DNA of 64,000 nucleotides from Diprion similis (lineage: Eukaryota > Arthropoda > Insecta > Hymenoptera > Diprionidae), in contig NC_060110.1 of the NCBI RefSeq assembly GCF_021155765.1, forward strand, positions 18,064,001 to 18,128,000. The letters run 5' to 3'. Below the pieces are notes generated by a model that saw only the letters and a list, made by a program, of their open reading frames with translations, had not been told where the DNA came from and did not search any database. A program made the translations under genes and the position numbers. Below are positions 26,331 through 38,300 of the stretch, one piece after another; within the stretch, counting starts at the first letter, position 1; every line of letters starts with the position of its first letter.

Positions 26331-28600
26331 ATGAATTATACCGATGATAATAATACGCAGGGCTCTCTCCCACAATTTTCCGAAATCACGTCGCGGTCGA
26401 ATGTCGTATCTAATTCAAGTTATTCAAATTCTTCTGCTGCTGTTGCTGCCGCTGCTGATCCTGGAAACTTGCAAGGGACCCAGACTCCGGTTTACACCAA
26501 TCCTTCTACAGGACTCCATTCAGGAAAACAGCAGTTACTCACTGGGCAGGTTAGAGATGAATCGTATTCGATTTATAAACAATCTCAACTCGACACTTTG
26601 ATGCGAAAACCACTTGGGTAATCTTAAGCTGATTTCAATATCCATGTATCAATACTGCAATTCAAGTTTTAGTACGGTTCTTATCGTTTATTCAGAAATA
26701 ATTTTTCCCCCTGTATCGAATTTTCTCTGCTCGTTGGTGAGATCTTTGACGCTAACCAGCAATGGGCATTCTGACATTGTTACGTGCTATCAAGTCTATG
26801 AAAGTCTAGAAGATGATAGAGAAAATTGAAAATAATCTTGGAATCGAAAGCAAGATGCACGAAAACCAGTCTAGACTCGTTTGGTAACTACTTGAATTGA
26901 GCCATTACCGAAGCATAAGTATATCACAGAGATATGTGGAAAGATTTTCATTCAATTTTTAACAATCAATTTTGTGCCAAGTTTGTCTTGTTTCTGTCAA
27001 CTCATTTATTTTTCAGATTAATCAGCCAGGAAAATACCCTGGAACAATACTCGCATGGCCAGACCATAATACCCTGATGCAACTCTGTGAGAAGCAGGGT
27101 ATGCAGGCGTTGAACATTCCAAATTATACACAGAATACTGCCACCATTCTCAGCGTCCAGCCCAACAGTCTGCCGGTACGAATAATACCGAACATGTATT
27201 TTCCTACCACGTCGGAAGCCGAGTCTGCCTCCATAAAGCACGAAGATGGTACAGAGGTGGAGAACTCAAACATGGTAAATAATAGCTAGAATTTTGCTTA
27301 ATCTTCTTTTCCTTTTTCATTCAATTCAAATTGTTTCATTCATTTTTCGTTTTCCCTTGAATTCCATAGGAGTCGCAGATACAGCTGCAGCAGCAGAGTT
27401 TGGCAATGGCTGAGTACCTTCAAAAACTGCAAGCGACGACGTTGCCATTGACCTTGCAGCAGTTGATAAAATTGCAGTCGGAACAAACGCAAATTAAGAA
27501 AGAAAAATCAGAAGTACAAAAGAGTATGGAACAGCCGCAAAATATATTAAACATTCCTACCGTTCCTGTTTTACGCAATGGCCAATTACAAAGCAACGGT
27601 AATCCGTATATTGGCTCTGAGAATATGACTATGATAACGATAAATCCTCAGGACTTGAACGTCCACATGGAGGGACATGATAATGATAACAGTATGCAAT
27701 CAATAAAAGTTGAACAACAGATACAAACCGATTCGCCTAAGACTGAAAAAAAAATGAAATTTAGGGCTAAAACTGGTGAGATTAAAGTCACCATTGCCCT
27801 CGATGGATCTACGCTATATTGCTGTCCTGAGTGCAGCTTGGCCTTTCCTGATAAAAGTGATATTGAACAACATATCCAAAATCACATACAGGTAAGGCTA
27901 AAATGTAGTAGTTATCTTGTCGAAACTTACCTCAAACGTGAAAAAAATATTAGAATCAAACAATTGAAAGTTTGGAAACAGACTTGGTAATTTCATATGG
28001 CACCGCAACCAATATTTTAGTTATTTAAAAATGATGCAATTTCAGGAACGTAAATATCAGTGCAAAGAATGCGGAGCAATGCTGAAACGGAAGGAACATC
28101 TGGATCAGCACATGAGGGGTCACTCGGATGAAAGACCGTTCAAATGTCCGGTCTGTATGAAAGCCTTCAAACGGAACGAACATCGTACTAGGCACTACGT
28201 CATTCATTCGGGTGATAAAAACTTCACGTGTAACGTGTGTCACAAAGCATTTTCGAGAAAGGATCACTTGAATAAACATACGCAAACTCATTCTGGAGTT
28301 AAACGAACTAAATCGAAGAAGGATTCTGGGTTCGTTGACTCAAAAGAAATGCTTGACAAAATAGCAAATATTACCCCCAAACAGGAAGGAAACTTTGTAC
28401 AAAAAGACAATTCGAATTTTATAAAACAAGATAATCATTTTGTTCAACATATACAAAACCTTCAGAAGGATCCGAACTTGATACAAACGTTTTCCGCGTT
28501 TAAAGAACAGGCGTTAAAAGAAGGAGCTTTAATACAGCAGCTGGCTGTGAATATGAACGAAATCTTGCCACAGAATACGAGATATTTAATGCCATCATAG
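26331..28600 (+). CDS. C2H2 zinc-finger protein, four fingers, probable transcription factor; four exons, 517 aa
   Basis: Probable nuclear DNA-binding regulator. Exons are 26331-26549, 27017-27274, 27370-27891 and 28046-28600. All introns are GT-AG, all phase 0, totalling 1554 nt. The N-terminal two thirds is Ser/Asn/Gln-rich and looks disordered, with a glutamine-rich stretch at the start of exon 3 (QIQLQQQ) and acidic-basic stretches after it, as in activation or adaptor regions. Finger 1 (C311, C314, H327, H331) stands at the end of exon 3. Fingers 2-4 are close together in exon 4: C339/C342/H355/H359, C367/C370/H383/H387 and C395/C398/H411/H415, joined by linkers resembling TGEKP (SDERPF, SGDKNF). 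A polar helical tail of about 100 residues follows. The helix residues of fingers 2-4 (RKEHLDQ, RNEHRTR, RKDHLNK) resemble G-binding fingers. I cannot assign a named orthologue. Confidence 0.93.
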
Positions 28601-30262
28601 TTTTAGGTAATATAAAAAACTAAACTGGAGTAGTTTTTTTTAGGATTTATGCAAGAAAAGAAAAATTGTCATTAATTGTAATATTGAATTTCAAAGAGCA
28701 ATAATTTGCTAGCAATAATGTTATTGCTCAGGTCGGCTAATCCCGGGATAATCTTTGACTGAGGTGCGCGACCTTAACCCGTTTTTATTGGATCTGGTTT
28801 GCGTCATGAGCAGGTATATACTGAACTGTTATATACTGAACTGTTATATTATACAAACCTTGAATTGGTAATGATTGCAAATTTGATCAAACCTGATCTG
28901 ATAGTGCGTAATTTTATTCTTCGATAGAGCGCGTGCTTCCGTCACGTTATCACGATTTGACGGCCAACTCGCGAATCAAGTGAGGTTATCTTAATAATAT
29001 ATCATAGCTGTTAATATCGACGGTTGATGTGAAGAATCGGAGAAACTATGGACTGGCCAATGTCCATAGATCACAAGACGGTGACCTATAGTTGTTAGAC
29101 TAGCTTTAAAGAAGATAATTTGAAAGGATCTAGTCTACAATCACAATAATAATTGAGTAATGATAATTTTAAATCGATGATTGAGCCAGTAACGTTTTGA
29201 TCTGCTTTTATTTATAGGCATTTTCGAGATTTTTTTGTATTAGGGATCAGCTGATAATCGGTAACTCACTTAACTATGTAATTAATAATATACTTTATTA
29301 ATTTTAATATTGTCATAAAGTTAACAAAAATTCGGAGTACCTTATTCCATACGCTGACGTGTGATTTAACTTTATTCAAATTCATCACGTCATCGTCTGA
29401 TTAACTCAATAGATTGTACAAACATGATTAGGCCGAAGCTGGTCTTTTTTAAACTTTTTTTTCTCTCTCTCATAATGTAATCGGACGATGTTCCCACCAG
29501 TGTATAATTATACAAGTAATCATAATAACGATAGTTAATTTATCTAATTCTAGGGATTCCCTTGCGTCTTGATAATTTTATGACGATATAACGTGTAATG
29601 TACATCTCATAATACTGCATAATGATAGAGCCAAAGATCTTACATATTCATGTCAGTATTTGACTGTAATTTTTATTGACTGTGAATCGATCGATTCATT
29701 TTTAAGAACTTTTTCGAGATTGACTAGACTATATAATTTTTTAAACAATCATTTAGACAGTGATGATGTATTTTACGATGTAGGTACAATACGTTTTACT
29801 CAACAAAAGTCTTGTTATGTATAATATTGATACTGATTGCCAAAAATCACATACACATGTATTTTTCTGATCGAGATATTTTGGAATAAAAAGAAACCTA
29901 GTGAAGAGTTGTCGTTTCGTAAACAACAGTGAAAATCAACGATTATACAGTTAAACCGAAATTCCATTTTCCAATCCGTTAATGCGCCGCAAAGACGAAG
30001 AGCCAAACTCTTTTCAAAATACCCCCCAGATTCAATAGACAATATTTTTAATTGCACGAACAGGGTAAGTATACAGCATATTTATTATTTATACAAACAG
30101 CAATAGTTTCTTACAACTATAAGATTGTATTACTTATCCTTCTAACGTAATCGATACAATATTCGATCCATTACAGAGTGCGGATTTTGCGGAGTCTGAC
30201 GGCGGATAAAAAATCAACTTCCCTTACATCCTGTTTTTTCTCATCTCTCGACGGAGCACATC
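28601..30262. other. Convergent intergenic region with probable 3' UTRs of both neighbours
   Basis: This lies between the stop of the plus-strand zinc-finger gene and that of the minus-strand secreted-protein gene, so it should contain both 3' ends. It is AT-rich with no coding signal. It contains a tandem doubling of TATATACTGAACTGT (about 28815-28845) and two small perfect hairpins: an 8-bp stem CTATGGAC/GTCCATAG at 29046-29069 and an 8-bp stem TAGACTAG/CTAGTCTA at 29096-29137. An AATAAA lies at about 29884 on the plus strand, and minus-strand AATAAA words lie near 30082-30092. Confidence 0.5.
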
Positions 30263-32505
30263 TTACTGCTTTATGGCCTGAGCCACCCTGGTGTAAGCCC
30301 CGTAAGTTAAGCCGAGGAGACTTCCGAGCCATTCCAACAAATGTCGTCCAAGAGCCGCTGGCAATTGGAGAGTCGTCGGCGTCGTAGTTTCGACGACGCT
30401 ATCGTCGTCCGAATTATCCTGCAGTTCTAATCCGCCGACGCTTTTCGGCGCCTCGATTCCATCGAGCCAGTTGTCCTTCTCCGATTTTTCCCCAGCTTCC
30501 GGGGCGGGAGATCCTCTCGATATTTCGTTTTCCTTCTTGCTTTCCGTATCGAATGCCCGCCCTAAGGTGAAATCGGATTCCTTATTGACACTCGAAGCGG
30601 TTGGCAGAGGGCTGATCACGTTCGCCCAGATCAATTTCAGCGCTTCGACGTCTGGGTTCGGCTCATCGTTTGACAAAATTTTCTCAACGTTACTCGTGTC
30701 CTCGGCTCGGTTGAAAACAAAATTATAACCAGCTCGTAGCTTGCCAAGGAATTTGTCGAGCGGTTTTATGTCGTTGGTCCTCTCGTGAAATGCTGCCAAT
30801 TCTTTAACCGGGAATAGCTTCGTTATTTGCGGTTTACCCTGCACTTCTATCAGAAAAATCTGAAATCCACAGACAATTATCGTTAACTGCATTTCCACAA
30901 ACAATCTACAAATCTAAAACACGTTTTGTATTAAAATTAATCTGCTACTCCGTGGAATATCTTTCACTATTTTTACACAGCTGTTTATTTTTTGGATTAT
31001 ATTGGGATACTTTAATTTTCGATTAGTTTCGATCGAGTAAATATTATACTTCCGTACGTGGTATACCAGCCAAGTAATAACAGTACATTCTGTTTTCATT
31101 GTATCCCAACTTGAGAGTGCCCATCCGGACCCTTGTAATACATCACGTCTATTTGCTATATTATCCTCGTATTGTGTACGTAGGTTCAATTTCTTATCCC
31201 CACGGATAGTGGAGGAGTATGGGGGACAATTTATAGAGATAGGAAAGTCCAAGAGGAAATCATAGCACGTGACAGTGTTATTCGGAACATCGCCGGGGTG
31301 AGAATGTAATAATTCATGAGGAATTAGCCAGAGAGACGCAAGGAGTACAGGGTGCATCGGTGAGCGATTTGCGAAAAATTTTGCAAATTATTAAAATTCG
31401 TATGGAAAGATGTATTAATACAATAGGTACGCAAATTATGAAATTAGGTAGCAAATCATGAAGAGATCCGTCCACAAAAGAGGATTTCGAGCACCTCGAA
31501 TTATTAAGATCTAATTATATTAATGAATATAATCAAAAGTTGGCTGAATTTCACTTGGGCCGTGTCGTGCTTGATTAGCAGCAACTTGATTATATACTTG
31601 ACGTATTGCGGAAAAATGGGTAGGCGTCGAGGCTGAAAGGATATTTGGCCTTTGGCGACACCTTCGTCTAACAAAGAATCACTCAAACTATACGAGTAAA
31701 TGAATTTAGCGCGCGGGCGGTTTCATGGTTTGATGTATAAAATTGTCAGAGAAACCGGAAAACTAAATTACTTTCTGTTACTTGCAAGATATTTATGATC
31801 TACAAGTGCAAATGCTAAATCAATAAAATGCGGATGTCGTAACTTGCTGAAAAATAATAACTAGTTTTAAAGTATTTCTTCTATTGTGGCAGTTTTTGTA
31901 CGGTATATAAAAATAAGAAAGACGTCAAAATTTTGTTTCAACGAATTTTTTCTTCAGTACCTGAATTTGCTCACTGTAATTTTAATACTTTATTCACTAG
32001 ATGATTAACATTTTCTGCATTACCTATATTTTTTTTACATCATATATCGTTAATTAAAATCGTCCGGTGTGAATGTGTGTCAGTGAAAATAATATGAAAT
32101 TCTGCAGATAATTCATTGGCATCGGTTTACAAATCATTCGATTACTAAATTATACGTGAGAAACGTTCAAGTATACACTTATGTAAATTTGAAAGAATTT
32201 TATGCCAAATATGCACCTCATACCAAATCTTGAAGAATTGCATAGTCGCGAAATTATACGAAAGTTTCGAAGAGGTAACAGTATTATAATTTTCGTATTG
32301 AATTCATGAAGTTTTTCTACGTTTTCACGAATCATTAATTATAACAGAAATTTGAAATTTAAGAGAATTTAAAAAATTTTTAATCAGATATTTTCCTCAC
32401 ATGAAACAGGTCTCGAGTACTTACCTTTCTTAACATTAAAGACAATTTAAGAAAAGAATTTGAAACACTTACGCAGAGAACACAGTATCCGATTAAAATC
32501 TTCAT
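30263..32505 (-). CDS. Uncharacterised secreted protein; two exons, 209 aa
   Basis: I do not recognise this gene. Exon 1 is 32505-32473 and encodes only MKILIGYCVLC. Exon 2 is 30859-30263 and continues with IFLIEVQG. Together they give a good signal peptide with cleavage around residue 19. The intron (about 1.6 kb) is GT-AG and phase 0, and total coding length is 630 nt. The mature part starts with a mixed-charge, probably helical region (to about residue 105), goes through an acidic Ser/Glu/Pro-rich linker (about 110-170), and ends with TTTPTT and a C-terminal hydrophobic-amphipathic segment (LLEWLGSLLGLTYGAY). That segment could be a membrane-active or membrane-bound helix. An alternative start inside the intron (30904) would also give a hydrophobic N-terminus, so the first exon is likely but not certain. 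A TATAAA on the minus strand lies about 155 bases upstream of the start. Confidence 0.68.
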
Positions 32506-32657
32506 GTTAATAATGTTGTCGAGCTTATGCAGGGGCACGTGTCGCGAAAATGGCAAATTTTTGTATAAAATCACTGCAGCTGGACGATGGAATATTATTT
32601 GAATGATAAGGTAGGTGCTTTGGATTGAAATAAAGGCACCTCGAAGCGGTAATCGAA

Positions 32658-32663
32658 TTTATA
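32658..32663 (-). promoter_or_regulatory. TATA box of the 209-aa secreted-protein gene
   Basis: TATAAA on the minus strand, 153 bases upstream of the proposed start codon at 32505. This predicts a start of transcription near 32630 and a 5' leader of about 125 bases. Its location supports the choice of the small first exon. Confidence 0.45.
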
Positions 32664-34284
32664 CCACTGCGCAATGCAATGGGGTCGGAAAGAAAAAATC
32701 GTAAGTGAAACAGTAATTGAATCTTGTTGTATTGTGTCTTTGTCGCCTACGCCCCTGTCCTTAGACAAAATCGTCGGTTCGGAATTACTCAATACATTTG
32801 CAGCCGGGGCACGTAATTTGCACGCGCAGTCGTCACCTTCCAAACCGCGTTACTCAAACTATAAATAATAATTGTTTTTTCTGTTTGGTGTTATACTGGG
32901 TCAGGGACCCGTAGAAAAAATATTTACAATTATCAAAAATCAGTGAAATTCACCCTGTGACATTGCACGGATCGTATTTATCTCCATACCGCGTCTCTGG
33001 CCGTTCAAAATATCCTCAAAAATGAATTTTATTTTGTTAAAAATACAACGAATAAATAAAACTTCCGCAGCTTCGATTTATCAAATTCGATTTATATGCG
33101 ATATTTAATACCCGATTGACCGTCGCGACTTAAGCTAGTGTCTTAACATTTTTATGCAACATATTTGCAGGGGTTTACCATAAGCTGGTTGTAAACCAAG
33201 AATGCACACGTATCTCGTTAACGATTGATAATTCAAGGCGCGTCGCAATGACAATTAGAGAATGGAAGTGAGTAACGCGTAATCTGCTTTGCTGCAGGAA
33301 GAACAGAATTTAAGGAAAAGAAAAGAAAAGAAAAAAAAAATTGCACACGTATAATATACCGCAGTCCGACAAACAATCGAATTATTTCTTTTCCACTTAT
33401 TCTTTCATATGCACCGCGACATGAAAGTGAGTAAGAGGAGTTTCCAAAGAATTTCAGCCATTGAAAATCGAATGCGAACGTTTGTATACGGCAGGAAGAC
33501 AGGATGTCGCGATGCGTGTAGTGGCCAGCAAGGCTCGTGACACGGTCGTGTTAAAACCCATTTATTATCATAATTAACTTGTTAATATTCACGGTAGGCA
33601 GCCCGTGTCAGTGAATATTCGCATGACAAACTTCGGGCTTCATTTTAATTACGGGTATGACGACGACGGAGCGAAATTCTGATTGACATTTGCCGTAGCG
33701 GATGAAGAACGAGGGAGGTTCGTATATCGGGCCTCCGATGCGATGTGTAAAAGGTATAATCCATGCAGGCTTCGCGAAGCCGGTATTGACCCTGGAACAC
33801 GGTTACGAAGCAGCTAACAGCAGGAGGTATCGATTCAAGAACAGCTTTGACAATTAGCCCCTCGCAAATAAACGCGCGATTCGCAAAAACTCGAACATGA
33901 TGTGCTGCAGAAAGTGTTTTGGATTAATGTGGAATCCCCGTAGAATCTGGCAGCCTGTAAATGAATGCAGATTGCAGTGCGAATTCCCAGCGGGATTTCA
34001 ACACCCACACACGTTTGTGCAGAAGGTACGAACCCTTGTTTTGTTCGGCGTGAATCAGAGCGCTAGTTGGCAGATTTACAGTTTGGTAACAACCTTTTGC
34101 GTATAGTATCTACACATGAACTTCTCCGCTCCTCGTGGAGCGCAAACCGGGTCACTTCTAACAACTTTCAAACTTCCGGAAAAGTTTTCAGTGAGCAATT
34201 GAAGGGACCGTTATGAGTTAAGTTTGACAAATGGGGAAGACTTTATACATGAATATATACTGTTAGAGAAATTTAACTAAATGT

Positions 34285-34483
34285 AATGTCCCAGCAGGTC
34301 CACTTTAAGTTTGTGTTATTTTTTACATCTCTGTTAGTAAATGTGACGCAAATTACTGTAATTTTAACGTTTCAATTGTCGTATCAATATTTAATTTGTA
34401 CTTTGTACTTTTCTTTTCACTTCGTAATACATTAAAAAATGATTAAATCAATCCAAAAATTTTAGTGGACTTGTTGGGACATT
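34285..34483. mobile_element. Short non-autonomous inverted-repeat element (MITE-like), about 200 bp
   Basis: Terminal inverted repeats of about 20 bases. The left arm begins AATGTCCCAGCAGGTCCACT (34285-34304). The right arm, read on the other strand, begins AATGTCCCAACAAGTCCACT (34483 down to 34464), two mismatches in 20. The interior is AT-rich and non-coding. I do not see a clean target-site duplication, so the superfamily is open. Confidence 0.6.
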
Positions 34484-34779
34484 TTTTTTCTAACCATGCA
34501 AGGTATCGGGTATCCTGAAATATCTTTCACTTTATTGATTACCACCAAGTTATAGATACAGATATGTTCTGGTTGTAAGTGGACTGTTGATCAGATTCGA
34601 ATAACTACTAGAGTATCGCTAGATTAAGGTTGTTAGAAACGTTTATACAGAAATCACTGATTTGCAATTTTAGAATGACTTTAAAGGAGTTGAATTTCCA
34701 TAACGTGTGTAAATTTTTTTTTGCCACGGCTTGAAATATTCGTAAAATTTTTCAAAAAAAAAAAAATTCTTTCACAATA

Positions 34780-35040
34780 CATCATGATTACTTACATTTT
34801 ATTGAGTGATTACGAGAGATTACTTGACAAATAAATTTCACTATGTATGATTAGATGATTTCTGAGATTTCATGTGATTTCTTAAATTTAAAATGAGATT
34901 TCTGTAATCATAAATGATTGCTCTCATCTATACGAATGATTACTAATGCATAATTTCATTTCATCATTACTGATTTCAGTGTGATTTCGGGGGTTACGAA
35001 ATCATATCGAACGATATCGAGACGATGATTACTCAATTGG
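34780..35040. repeat. Degenerate tract of TGATTAC/TGATTTC words
   Basis: About 260 bases in which TGATTAC, AGATTAC, TGATTTC, AGATTTC and near variants recur irregularly. There is no strict period. It looks like an old, decayed tandem repeat. It lies between the MITE-like element and the 3' end of the next gene. Confidence 0.5.
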
Positions 35041-35362
35041 AAGTAAAAGTATAATGATCTGACGCTACATTTACAGGTGAAATTTTCATAAAACGATTTC
35101 CTACAGCTAGTTACTCCGGCGGAAATTTTCTCTCTCCCACTAAAGCCAATTTTTTAATCATAACATTATTTATTGAGCCTATACAGGGGCAGTCATATGG
35201 TTGAGACACAGTTTCTTGTTTCACAGTCTTGCGTACATACATGCGTGCATTGCAGTAATTATACAATATAAAAGTGACTAAATATTAAAAAATAAAGGGC
35301 ACAACGAAACAGTCAACAACAATTTAGCGCTGCGAAGAGGCCCTCGAGGTCGGATACATGGT

Positions 35363-38300
35363 TCAGAGCACGAAGCGCATCGGCAAGACCTGGTTTCTGA
35401 GATCGGTGCTCAGCCTGCTGCCCGGGTCCTTCAGAAGGGCGATCATCGCCCTCGTTTTTACTATCGCATCGTATCTCATCAACTCGTTTTTCTCCATAAC
35501 TTTCTCAAGCAGTAATCTAAGCTGAACGCCGGCTCCGCCGCCTGAGGTTTCCTGCAGGAACTTTAGGACCGTGTCCGAGTATCCGGCGTACATTGCGAAG
35601 CCCTGCTTCCTCGCGTCTTTGCTCATGACGTCGTAAAGCTCGCTCATCTGGCGAAGGGTCGAGCTGGTGGTCGTGTTTCCAGCCCTCAGGAAGGCGACCA
35701 AACTCGGATTCGGCACCTGGTCGACTCTCTCGCCGAGGAGCGTGAACCTGACGAAGTAATATGGAAATTAATGAAGAGTTTACTGTTATTCGAAGAACAA
35801 GTTTTACACATTTTTTATCGATTGGAATTTTCCATCCAATCGAAACTGGCTACAAATTATGCTATACAATCACCATTAGCCTTGATCCAATGACAGAATT
35901 GAGCAAGTATTAATTGCTGTTTATAGATTCAACGGTGACGCAATGGAAAATGTGTTGATTAACCGTGAAAAAAAATTGGTCAAGTAAACAGAGGAGTTTC
36001 GATGACACGGAATAGTTAACACGTAATAGCATTGAGAACCATTCACGTCGAACTCAAGCCGTATTTGTCGTTCATCATTTCTACATGCGATGTATTATTT
36101 TATGAATCGTAAAACAGCAATTTAACGAAATTACGACAGGCGGTGTAATTAGGGCGTTTGCTCTTGCGATTGAATATCATTTTACAAGATTCGGTGGTGG
36201 TAATGACTCGAGATGGAGTTTAATAAAACTAGGTCACGTTGCATGGAAGTGAAATACGATTCATGGAATAAACAGGCCTGTTATCGGCTAATAACAGCCC
36301 GCGGTGCAGGAATAATTGGGAGCTGAAACGAGATAACGAGTAAAAGTGAAAATTTCTGTAATAGATTTACAATTCGGAACTGCTAGCACGCCCAGTTGGT
36401 AATTGATAGGGACGAGGTAAGTAATCGCAAATACCTCGAGGCGGTTATACGGTTAATACCGTGTCAAGTGACTCACGTTGCTAAATAACTTGATAATTCA
36501 TTTATATCCGCACGATTCCTTCACGATTAACGATCTTGCGGAAAAGTATAGCTAATATTCACGCAGGAGGTACACGTCAGCCATGATAAACCGTGCAAAC
36601 GGGGAATCATTTTAACGTAGGTATACCTGCCTAGTACCCGAGTAGAATACCGAGGCTCATCGTCGGTGATATTATTCAGCCAAATATCCCGAGGCGCATT
36701 CAAATATTAATTCGAAGAAATGAAACGTATTTCAGAGTCGGGTGTGATTTTAATGAACGTTAACGATTCTTCCACCTAAATAAACGCGCTTGTTTTTTGC
36801 GCGAGTTTACCGAAACGGAAATGTTAACCGGTTAATATTACCCAGAAATTCTCAAAGCGGAATTAACGAGGTTGGTGACCCAAAAATCGGTATTTTTTTA
36901 TTAATATTATTATGAGATAGTCAACCGTTGGGTGCTTATCAAATTATTGGATAAATTGAGCTACGAAGATCTTTTTGAAAATACAAAATTCCAAATTGAT
37001 GGAATTATTAACAATACCCTTAGATATACTTAGATGTTTCATTTTAAGTCGTTTAGAAATGGTTAAAAATTTAATAGATTTCTTCGATTTCAAAAGAATA
37101 TTCTCTGCAAAGTCGCTTGAACAGTTTTTCTTTGTCTTATCGAATTTGGAGATAATGGTCATCAGCATAAAGCGAATAAAGTGAAATCGAACGAATCTAA
37201 TAATTTTATAACGATTTCGAAGCGATTTGAAAGGCAGCATCGAGATCCAAGCTTTTTCCTATAATTCCAATATTACCTTATTTTAAATTTCCAAAGCGAT
37301 CTTATTTCGCTCTTTACGAATATAATAACAATAATTCCGACTATTTTATAATATTGTAATGAAATAATAAAATGTACCGATTTTCGGTCAATCAATCTGC
37401 TCAACACGAGTGCCATCAGATTTGGCCAACTTAAACATTATACAAGCTTTTCTTCGTTTCGCGTACACAGAACCAAATTGAAACACTCACCTCGCATCGT
37501 CCTTATCTTCGTCAGATTTTTCCTTATCATCGGCCGGAATGTAATGTCCTGGATTCTTTGCCTCGATGCACTCGGTCCCTGAAGTTGAGACCATTTCCGG
37601 CGAAGTTTGGGCGACGTCCTTGTAGCCCGACGAGGATGTTTCCATGATGTTGTAAATCTGCTTGACAACGCTGTCGACGGTCGATTCTTTAGGCATGTTA
37701 GCAACGAGTTGATAGCCTGGTCTACACCTGCTAACCGTCTGTCCATCGAGAGGAAGATGAGCGTTACTCTCTTCCGGCACTTCCTGATCCCTCTCGGGAA
37801 TCTCGTAGTTGGTTTCCGGTAGCCCGTAGACAACTTCCGATTCCTCATGGTTCGCTTCCGGAGTCACAGCTTCACCCCCGCCAATCTGGCCGGAATTCTC
37901 GCCCTGCGGTTTCGCCATTATCAACGCCTCCTCCTGGTACCGCTCGGGTGACACGAAGTACTTCTCCTCGTCGGATATCGTCGACGTCTCGACGTCGCTT
38001 CGCGTTTGTACCTCGGCGGGTAACGGTTGTCTCTGTCCAGGGGGATGCGGACTCGTCGACGGTGTGCGTAACAGATTTTCCTCCTCCTCTTCGGCAGCGT
38101 GTATCTTCAATTCACCAACCGCGTGGAATATAACCTGTGCGACGAGAGAAAAAAGGATCCTTTGAGTTTTATGGGCGTAAAATATGGCGGAGGGATGTTT
38201 TTTCGTTTCCAAGTATTTTTATTAATGAATAGTAATTAATGGTAGTAATGAATATAATAATAATAATAATAGTTATGAATTTTTCACGTTTCATTGAAAT

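Larger units (their letters stand above)
32664..35362. other. Intergenic region with MITE-like element and degenerate repeat tract
   Basis: No gene seen. Apart from the element at 34285-34483 and the repetitive stretch at about 34780-35040, listed separately, the region is AT-rich and unremarkable. A 7-bp hairpin, GGTTTAC/GTAAACC, lies at about 33172-33198. The last 200 bases are probably the 3' UTR of the next minus-strand gene (minus-strand AATAAA at 35169-35174). Confidence 0.5.

Noticed and set aside
30914-31357. 147-codon minus-strand open frame inside the intron of the 209-aa gene
   Set aside because: No domain or signal peptide, AT-rich composition, and the splice chain joining 32505-32473 to 30859-30263 fits better.
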